Origin: JAVWGW01 sp036651575
GTDB taxonomy: Bacteria; Actinomycetota; Coriobacteriia; Coriobacteriales; Eggerthellaceae
Direction: 5' to 3'
Assembly (NCBI GenBank): GCA_036651575.1
Contig: JAVVXN010000052.1
Coordinates: 1-9,258 of the forward strand
DNA: 9,258 nucleotides
The notes beneath the pieces are model-generated. The model did no database searches and was not told where the DNA came from. It saw only the letters and a program-made list of their open reading frames with translations. Of this stretch, positions 1 through 5,608 are shown piece by piece. Both the position numbers and the translations under genes were made by a program. The stretch's first letter is position 1, and each line of letters begins with the position of its first letter.

Positions 1-512
1 ATGGTATCGAAACCATCGTCGTCGGCTTGACCGTGCTGCGCTTCATAAGACGTATCGACCCCGAGCGCAATATCGGCACTTTGATCGTGGATAACATTCA
101 AAACGCCGCAGGTATCGCAGTCAAATCCATACTTGGCACGGTCGTAGCCGATGTCGCGCAGCACTTCGCGCACGATATTGGGCACATCGACGTAGGCCTG
201 GGTACGAATCTCACCCGTGACAATCACGATGCCGGTGGTAGCCATGGCCTCGCACGCACAGCGAACCTTCGTCGGATCGGCCGGTGCCCCGCCGGGAGCC
301 ACATAACCCGTTTTCTCGAGTTCGATTTCCTTTTCCAAAATGGCGTCGAAAATGGCATCGGAAATCTGGTCGCATACCTTATCGGGGTGACCTTCCGTTA
401 CCGATTCTGAGGTGAAAAGGTAGGAAGAATGGCTGCTCCCCAATTCCGCCGACAACCCCTCGACGGTTGGGGCGCTCTTATTTTCTGCGGTATCAACAGG
501 GGAATCAGTCAT
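1..512 (-). CDS. metK: S-adenosylmethionine synthetase, N-terminal part (runs off the left edge)
   Basis: MetK makes S-adenosylmethionine from methionine and ATP in the cytoplasm. Only the first 170 codons lie in the window; the gene continues past position 1. What is seen: the family's opening motif FTSESVTEGHPDK (residues 33-45, with the active-site HPDK), DQISDAIFDAIL (48-59), GEIRTQAYVD (100-109), GFDCDTCGV (129-137) and QSADIALGVD (144-153). The ATG at 512 is chosen because AGGAGAG (positions 522-528 read on the minus strand) sits 9 nt upstream. Two departures from the E. coli protein as I remember it: about 27 extra residues before the conserved start, and about 18 extra residues (within 60-83, including APGGAPADP) between the first helix and the RCACE segment. 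It is divergent from the ATP-grasp operon. No SAM riboswitch is apparent in its short leader. Confidence 0.96.
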   Translation of the reverse strand, partial: MTDSPVDTAENKSAPTVEGLSAELGSSHSSYLFTSESVTEGHPDKVCDQISDAIFDAILEKEIELEKTGYVAPGGAPADPTKVRCACEAMATTGIVIVTGEIRTQAYVDVPNIVREVLRDIGYDRAKYGFDCDTCGVLNVIHDQSADIALGVDTSYEAQHGQADDDGFDT

Positions 513-655
513 GTGTTCCAGCTCTCCTTTTGCGAATTCTTCGTGCATGCACCGTTTGCGGGCACTCAAATCTCACGCTCTTTCAGAGGTAATGATACAC
601 TTTTCCTGAAAAACAACGGACAGGTGCCTTGAAGATGCCATGGAAAGGACAAACA
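513..655. promoter_or_regulatory. Divergent intergenic region between metK and the ATP-grasp operon
   Basis: These 143 bp must hold the promoters of both divergent units. For metK, a possible -10 (TATCAT, minus strand, 597 to 592) would give a leader of about 70 nt, but there is no convincing -35 at 16-18 nt. For the plus-strand unit, TACACT at 596-601 is a weak -10 candidate that overlaps the other. A perfect 10-bp palindrome, GTGCATGCAC, lies at 543-552, within the metK leader. No riboswitch-like fold is recognisable. The individual promoter calls are weak. Confidence 0.35.
543..552. repeat. 10-bp perfect palindrome in the metK leader
   Basis: GTGCATGCAC is its own reverse complement and lies 31 bp upstream of the metK start codon. 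It could be a protein-binding site controlling metK, or chance; a 10-bp palindrome has no loop and would not form a useful RNA hairpin. No matching second copy is seen in this intergenic region. Confidence 0.3.
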
Positions 656-2044
656 ATGTCGCAAGCCCAGCCAACCAATGCTGATTTAACCGAAGAGTTT
701 TTTGCAATCATGGCCAACTACGACGGCGATATCGCCGGCCGCACACACTGTCGGACCTACATGGAAAACTCGACCGCCATCGTGCACCACCGCGTCGTCG
801 ATTCCTCGTTTATCCCCCGCCTTTACAACAACAAAACCTACCACACGATGCGCACCATCGCCGAAACCACGCACACCATTTTGTGCAAGGTGATCCAGCA
901 CTACCTAGACGACCCGACCTATCGCCGCGTTTTCACCTACGATCAGCGCCTGGTCGATCTGATTTTGATGCCCCGCGGCTACGATGCCGTACTACCTTTC
1001 GCCCGCGTCGATGTCTTCATCAACGAAGACGACTACACCGCAGCGTTCTGCGAATTCAATGCCGACGGTTCGTCGGGCATGAACGAAAACCGCGAAATCA
1101 CCGCGAGCGTGATGGGGTCAGCAACCATGCAGGCCTTTTCCGCGCACCACCGCGTCGAGGACTGCGAACTGTTCGATACGTGGGCCGATGAGTTTCTGGC
1201 GATATATGCCACCTATGACCATCGCGTCGAAAAGCCACGAATCGCCATCTGCGACTTTCTTGAAAATGCGGTCGTCGACGAATTTAAAATCTTTTGCAAC
1301 CTGTTTGCCGAACGGGGCATCGAATGCATCATCTGCGACGTGCGTGATCTGCGCTTCGACGGAAACACCCTTCGCAGTGCAGACGGTTTGGAAATCAACG
1401 CTATCTGGCGCCGTTCGGTCACCAACGACATCATCGATCACTGGGATGAATCACAAAACCTCATCGCGGCCGTCCGTGCCGAATGCGTTGCCTTAATCGG
1501 TAGCTTCGCGGGCCATATCGTGCACGACAAGCAGATATTCGAAGCGTTGTTCCATCCACAGACGCAGGCATTTTTGACCGACGACGAAAACGCCTTCATC
1601 GAGCGCCTCGTGCCCAAAACCACGTTTCTCGACGATGAGCACATCGACATCGCCGCCGTCAAAGCGGATAAAGACGCCTGGATCATCAAACCAACCGATG
1701 CCTACGGGGCCGCCGATGTGTATGCCGGATGCTTTTTCGAAACGCCGCAGTGGTGCGCCTTGATCGAGCGCTTCGCCAACGCTGGTGCCGGAGCACCCTT
1801 CTTGGTGCAACGCTATATCACGCCCTACAAAACACTGACGCTGCCCGCCGACACCACCATCGGCACACTCGATCCTGCGCACGTTACCCGCACGGGGCAG
1901 CTTTACAACAATCTCTCGGGCCTATACCTCTATAATGGAAAGTTCACCGGGGTCTTTTCGCGCCTCGGCCCTTTGCCAACCATTTCCAAAGACATGCAAG
2001 GCATCACCGCAGCAACGCTGTGGATCGACCGCAAGGAAGCCTGA
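656..2044 (+). CDS. Glutathionylspermidine-synthase-like ATP-grasp ligase, substrate unknown
   Basis: This 462-residue protein resembles the glutathionylspermidine synthase / circularly permuted ATP-grasp group, enzymes that use ATP to join a carboxylate to an amine. Seen: an acidic pre-ATP-grasp segment FCEFNADGSSGMNEN (131-145), NAIWRRS (248-254), HIVHDKQIFEAL (287-298, the position where this group carries its DK nucleotide-contact motif), WIIKPTDAYGAADVYAG (342-358, with Lys345 as the expected ATP-binding lysine), PFLVQRYITP (381-390) and NLSGLYLYNGKFTGVFSR (419-436, the usual C-terminal end). No signal peptide or membrane segment is seen, so it is probably cytoplasmic. ATG 656 is preferred over in-frame TTG 629 and ATG 635 because AAAGGA at 644-649 lies 6 nt upstream. 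It lacks the N-terminal amidase domain of bifunctional E. coli Gss. It is the first gene of the operon, ending 4 bp before the next. The true substrate cannot be read from sequence; glutathionylspermidine itself is unlikely to be assured. Confidence 0.8.
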   Translation: MSQAQPTNADLTEEFFAIMANYDGDIAGRTHCRTYMENSTAIVHHRVVDSSFIPRLYNNKTYHTMRTIAETTHTILCKVIQHYLDDPTYRRVFTYDQRLVDLILMPRGYDAVLPFARVDVFINEDDYTAAFCEFNADGSSGMNENREITASVMGSATMQAFSAHHRVEDCELFDTWADEFLAIYATYDHRVEKPRIAICDFLENAVVDEFKIFCNLFAERGIECIICDVRDLRFDGNTLRSADGLEINAIWRRSVTNDIIDHWDESQNLIAAVRAECVALIGSFAGHIVHDKQIFEALFHPQTQAFLTDDENAFIERLVPKTTFLDDEHIDIAAVKADKDAWIIKPTDAYGAADVYAGCFFETPQWCALIERFANAGAGAPFLVQRYITPYKTLTLPADTTIGTLDPAHVTRTGQLYNNLSGLYLYNGKFTGVFSRLGPLPTISKDMQGITAATLWIDRKEA

Positions 2045-2048
2045 AGCC

Positions 2049-2873
2049 GTGACTATCGAAAAACCGCCGTACCCCGAACACGGCATCATCCGTGAGACGC
2101 TTATCGTTTTGGCGCAACCGCTTTGCGCGGTGTGCTTGGCGTTTGCCTGCATTGGCATCGGGCTGTTCGTCTGCTGCGCCCCACAGACAACCCGCACGCT
2201 CGCACAGGATTTCAGCGGCAACGAATCGGCATCATTTTCGAAAGCAACCATGGTCGAACTTGCCGTAGCGGCTCGCGACTACACCGTCGACGGCACATCG
2301 CTCGACAAGTTTTACACCCTTATCTTCGAAGACGCCATGAACCACACCAAAGAAGACATCCAAAAATGGCTGCCCCAAGAAATCGACATCAGCAACATCG
2401 ATGTCAGCGCTCTGGCAAAATTCTTTGGGACCACTTCCGATGCAGTCGGCCTTCCCGATGACGCCCTAACCCACCTCGACGACGTTCGCGGCGTGATCGG
2501 CCAGGGCAAACTTGCCATCATTCTTTCTGCTGTCGTGGCACTTTTTTCCGCTATCATCGTCTATCTCACCCGCGGCAGACAGCATATCGGCCTTCTGCTG
2601 ATCGGCACCGCCGCTTTTGTCATGGCTGTCTTTGTCGGTGCAGGGTTGTGGGCCGTCCTCGATTTCAACGGCTTTTTCGCCTTTTTCCATTCGCTCTTCT
2701 TCGCGGATGGCACCTGGACGTTTAACGCCGATTCACTGCTTATCCAAATGTATCCACCCGATTTCTGGATCGGCATGGGAATAGCTTGGCTCGCATCAAG
2801 CATGCTTGCCTGTGCGGCTTGCCTTATTGTCGGTTTTTTACTCAAAGGAAGAAAAGGATGTCACTCACTATGA
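2049..2873 (+). CDS. TIGR01906/DUF1461 integral membrane protein, Lit-like (lipoprotein intramolecular transacylase family)
   Basis: This is a 274-residue polytopic membrane protein. Four hydrophobic segments are visible at about 18-43, 154-174, 181-204 and 239-266, with a large extracytoplasmic loop (about 45-150) between the first two. Family signatures seen are THLDDVRGVI (141-150) and FFHSLFF...W...LIQMYPPDFW (212-240). In this family, characterised members (Lit of Enterococcus/Bacillus) move an acyl chain within the lipoprotein N-terminal cysteine to give lyso-form lipoproteins, and two histidines are reported as essential. His142 and His214 fit those positions. The GTG at 2049 is chosen because AAGGAAG at 2033-2039 is 9 nt upstream and it begins just after the previous stop; upstream in-frame codons would run inside that gene. 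It overlaps gltX by 16 bp. Family membership is well supported; Lit activity is inference, and many TIGR01906 members are untested. Confidence 0.82.
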   Translation: MTIEKPPYPEHGIIRETLIVLAQPLCAVCLAFACIGIGLFVCCAPQTTRTLAQDFSGNESASFSKATMVELAVAARDYTVDGTSLDKFYTLIFEDAMNHTKEDIQKWLPQEIDISNIDVSALAKFFGTTSDAVGLPDDALTHLDDVRGVIGQGKLAIILSAVVALFSAIIVYLTRGRQHIGLLLIGTAAFVMAVFVGAGLWAVLDFNGFFAFFHSLFFADGTWTFNADSLLIQMYPPDFWIGMGIAWLASSMLACAACLIVGFLLKGRKGCHSL

Positions 2874-4363
2874 CAGAAACAAACCCCGCCATTCGTGTAC
2901 GCTTCGCACCCTCGCCCACCGGTCGCCTCCATATCGGCGGTGCTCGCACGGCAATCTACAACTGGGCCTTCGCTCGCGCCATGGGCGGCACCTTCGTTTT
3001 GCGCATCGAAGACACCGACCCGGAACGCTCGACCGAAGAAAACACCCAGGTTATCCTGCGCGCACTCGAATGGCTCGGCCTTGACTGGGATGAAGGCCCC
3101 GGTGTTGGTGGCAGCTTTGGCCCCTACTTTCAGATGCAGCGTCAAGACACCTACGCCACAGCACTCGAGCAGCTGAAAGCAAACGGTATGGCTTACCCGT
3201 GCTTTTGCACCAAAGAATCCCTCGACACCAAGCGGGCGCAGGCCGAAGAACACGAAGGTGGCTATGCGGGATACGACCGCACCTGCCGCGACCTCGATGC
3301 CACCGAAGTGCAAGCACGCCTTGCGGCCGGCGACCCTTGCGTGTGGCGCCTGAAAGTACCCAAAAACCACGGGCCCATCGAATTTAACGACGCCGTCTAC
3401 GGCCACATCAGCTTCCCGGCCGACGTTATGGATGACATGATCTTGGCCCGCACCGACGGCAGCCCCACCTACAATTTCGCCGTTGTCTGCGACGACATCA
3501 ACATGGAAATCTCCCACGTTATCCGCGGCGACGACCACCTTTCCAACACCCCGCGCCAAATTCTCATCTACGAAGCGCTCGGCGCGCCGATTCCTGTTTT
3601 TGCCCACCTTTCGATGATCCTCGGAGCTGACGGCAAGAAGCTTTCCAAGCGTCACGGTGCCACCTCGGTTGAAGAATATCGCGACCGCGGCTATCTTTCC
3701 GACGCGCTGGTCAACTTCCTTGCGCTTCTCGGTTGGTCACTCGACGGCGAAACCACCATCATCGATCGAGCTATGCTGACAGAAAACTTCTCGCTCGATC
3801 GCGTCACGAAAAAAGATGCCGTATTCGATGAAACGAAACTCGACTGGATGTGCGGTGTCTACATTCGCGAAATGGGTGCCGCGTCCTTCGTTGAGGCGGC
3901 CACGCCCTGGCTCGTAGCCGCCGGCGCCACCGAAGCGGACATCGAAACGCGCCCCGAGTGGTACGAACAGCTCTACCCGCTCGTTGCCGAACGCCTGACC
4001 CGCTTCGACGAAATGCCCGAAAAGCTTTCCTATATGTTTTGGGGCACCCGCGTCGAGCTTGACGAAAAAAGCGTTGACAAGGTCCTCAAAAAGGAAGGCT
4101 GCCGTGCCGATGAAGTGCTGACTGCGGTTCGCGCAATCATCGCCGACGAGTCCATCGCCTGGGAATGCGACCCTTTGCAAGACGCTTGCCGCGCCTTGAC
4201 CGAAACGCTTGACGTGAAAGCGAAGGCCATCTTCCAGCCGATTCGCGTTGCGGTGTGTGGCAACATGGTTTCTCCTCCGCTGTTTGAAAGCATCGAACTC
4301 ATGGAGCGCGAACAGGTTGTCGAGCGCATCGACGCCACGATACAGGAGGTTTTCGGTGCGTAA
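2858..4363 (+). CDS. gltX: Glutamyl-tRNA synthetase (class I)
   Basis: It attaches glutamate to tRNA(Glu) using ATP. At 501 residues it has the normal bacterial length. Seen: the HIGH-type motif FAPSPTGRLHIGGAR (16-30), LRIEDTDPERS (48-58), a zinc-type set Cys115-x-Cys117 ... Tyr139-x3-Cys143 matching the zinc ligands of E. coli GluRS, IRGDDHLSNTPRQ, and the KMSKS-type KLSKR (261-265). The C-terminal alpha-helical anticodon-binding part follows. Whether it is discriminating (Glu only) or also charges tRNA(Gln) cannot be told here. Two starts compete: ATG 2858 (SD-like AAAGGAAG at 2844-2851) and ATG 2870, which forms a classic ATGA overlap with the previous stop and has AGGA 11 nt upstream. 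I prefer 2858, for better spacing. It ends overlapping the next gene by 8 bp. Confidence 0.98.
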   Translation: MSLTMTETNPAIRVRFAPSPTGRLHIGGARTAIYNWAFARAMGGTFVLRIEDTDPERSTEENTQVILRALEWLGLDWDEGPGVGGSFGPYFQMQRQDTYATALEQLKANGMAYPCFCTKESLDTKRAQAEEHEGGYAGYDRTCRDLDATEVQARLAAGDPCVWRLKVPKNHGPIEFNDAVYGHISFPADVMDDMILARTDGSPTYNFAVVCDDINMEISHVIRGDDHLSNTPRQILIYEALGAPIPVFAHLSMILGADGKKLSKRHGATSVEEYRDRGYLSDALVNFLALLGWSLDGETTIIDRAMLTENFSLDRVTKKDAVFDETKLDWMCGVYIREMGAASFVEAATPWLVAAGATEADIETRPEWYEQLYPLVAERLTRFDEMPEKLSYMFWGTRVELDEKSVDKVLKKEGCRADEVLTAVRAIIADESIAWECDPLQDACRALTETLDVKAKAIFQPIRVAVCGNMVSPPLFESIELMEREQVVERIDATIQEVFGA

Positions 4364-5594
4364 AGCTGCCGACCACAAAGATCCCGAAGCGACGTCGGTA
4401 CCCATCGCTGCACCATCTGCTAAGGGTGCCATCGACGCCGCCCTTAGCATCTCCGCTGTCGATGGCGTCGCCACAGCCACAGCCACAGCCGAGATGCCCG
4501 TAAAGCCGCGCAACAAAGTTTTGGTGTTGAAGGATTACTGCGTACGCAGCAAGGGCGCCAGCTGCGCCCGCTGCGCAATGGCCTGCCCAAAAGGAGCCAT
4601 CACGCTTGGCGCCGAAGGCTCAACCGACGCGCCGATTATCGACGCCGACCTGTGCTCACGCTGCGGCATCTGCTTCGGTATCTGCGACGCATTTTCTTCG
4701 ACGCGGGTCACCATGCTCGATCTGCACGCGCGCATCCGTCGTATCGCGCTCACGGGCGACCGCGTCTACATCACCTGCAAAGAAAATATCTTCCCCGGCT
4801 TTGAGCCGGCACCAAACGTTGTGGTGGTGCCGTGCTTGGCAACGTTCTCTCCCGAATTTTGGACGGTTTTATTGTCCGAAAACATTGCCGTCTCAATTGC
4901 GTGCGACCTCACCTATTGCGCCGAATGCGAAACGGCGGGCGAAATTGCCGAGGTACTCTATGACCACGCGATCGCAACCGCCGAAACATGGACGGGAAAA
5001 GAAATCGGGTTTTCAACCGAAATACCCGAAAAGCGCCGCCTGCTTGAAGAGTACACCGACGAACGCGGCTTTGATCGCCGCGCGGTATTCACAAAAACCC
5101 TCTTTGATGTGGGAGATATCGCCAGCGGCAAACGCCGTTTGCGCAATTCTGAAGTGCTGCAAGATTTCTATGAACGCCGCGAACGCAACCGGGCCATCGC
5201 CAGCTTAAATCTTTCCGAAGAAGATATCTTCAGCGATTTTCTCCCCGGAGGACATGCGCGCAAAATGCTGATTCCCAAACGGCGTCTTTTACTGGAAGCA
5301 ATCGATCGCACCCCTGAAATCGCCGAACGCATCCCGCTCTATCTTTCGACGACCGACACCGACCTATGCACCCATGCCTACACGTGCGTAGCTACGTGTC
5401 CCACCAACGCACGCTTGGTCACCCCAGAAACCGGCGAGGTGGACGTGGACGAACGTTTCTGTATCGGATGCGGCATCTGCACCACCGTATGCGCAGCAGG
5501 TGCCTGCGATTTGGCTGCATCAACCGCCGCCGCCCTGCTTGATGCAGCCACCGTATCCGAGAACGGCACGGCTGGAGAAGAAGAGAGCCGCTAG
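4356..5594 (+). CDS. Multi-cluster iron-sulfur protein: two ferredoxin modules around a central Cys-rich domain
   Basis: This is a 412-residue soluble protein whose function I do not recognise; an electron-transfer role is likely. It starts with a low-complexity Ala/Thr/Pro tail (about 1-53). Module 1: Cys62-x7-Cys70-x2-Cys73-x3-Cys77-Pro plus Cys100-x2-Cys103-x2-Cys106-x3-Cys110, a two-[4Fe-4S] pattern with an enlarged first spacing. Centre: Cys141, Cys160, Cys183, Cys188 and Cys191, in a PCLATFSPEF ... CDLTYCAEC arrangement. This loosely recalls the MvhD/FrhD-type hydrogenase-associated iron-sulfur domain. A charged helical linker follows (about 220-320). Module 2: Cys338-x5-Cys344-x3-Cys348-Pro plus Cys369-x2-Cys372-x2-Cys375-x3-Cys379; Ala341 occupies the place of the usual second cysteine. 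No signal peptide or membrane helix is seen. GTG 4356 is chosen for AGGAGGT at 4344-4350, 5 nt upstream; it overlaps the gltX end by 8 bp. It is the last gene of the operon. A partner oxidoreductase is not in the window. Confidence 0.85.
   Translation: MRKAADHKDPEATSVPIAAPSAKGAIDAALSISAVDGVATATATAEMPVKPRNKVLVLKDYCVRSKGASCARCAMACPKGAITLGAEGSTDAPIIDADLCSRCGICFGICDAFSSTRVTMLDLHARIRRIALTGDRVYITCKENIFPGFEPAPNVVVVPCLATFSPEFWTVLLSENIAVSIACDLTYCAECETAGEIAEVLYDHAIATAETWTGKEIGFSTEIPEKRRLLEEYTDERGFDRRAVFTKTLFDVGDIASGKRRLRNSEVLQDFYERRERNRAIASLNLSEEDIFSDFLPGGHARKMLIPKRRLLLEAIDRTPEIAERIPLYLSTTDTDLCTHAYTCVATCPTNARLVTPETGEVDVDERFCIGCGICTTVCAAGACDLAASTAAALLDAATVSENGTAGEEESR
4471..4490 (+). repeat. In-frame CCACAG hexanucleotide repeat
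   Basis: Three tandem copies of CCACAG plus two bases lie inside the N-terminal tail of the iron-sulfur protein, encoding an Ala-Thr run. A six-base unit would change length without a frameshift, in a region that looks like a flexible linker. Confidence 0.6.
5512..5550. repeat. 12-bp perfect inverted repeat near the 3' end of the iron-sulfur gene
   Basis: TGGCTGCATCAA (5512-5523) and TTGATGCAGCCA (5539-5550) are exact reverse complements separated by 15 nt of GC-rich sequence. The stem-loop is inside the coding sequence (residues about 386-398) and 45 bp before its stop codon. It lies downstream of the mfd stop when read on the minus strand. No T-run follows on either strand, so it is not a standard intrinsic terminator. 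It may still be a 3'-end hairpin for mfd or for both convergent transcripts. Confidence 0.55.
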
Positions 5595-5608
5595 CGCTCG
5601 CGCGCGCC

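Noticed and set aside
27..410. 127-residue plus-strand reading frame over metK
   Set aside because: It is the antisense shadow of metK, whose minus-strand translation matches the family closely and has a strong SD.
629..655. TTG 629 start for the ATP-grasp gene, adding nine residues
   Set aside because: ATG 656 has a well-placed AAAGGA, while 629 has no SD and a rarer start codon.
513..655. SAM riboswitch in the metK leader
   Set aside because: The leader is short and no conserved SAM-I/II-type helices or sequence blocks can be recognised.
1935..2048. Upstream start for the Lit-like gene inside the ATP-grasp gene
   Set aside because: It would overlap conserved C-terminal ATP-grasp sequence and add a non-family N terminus; GTG 2049 has an SD and gives normal topology.
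2861..4516. Long minus-strand reading frames (264 and 259 residues) opposite gltX
   Set aside because: They are antisense to an intact gltX, have no recognisable domain, and are explained by low stop frequency in GC-rich coding DNA.
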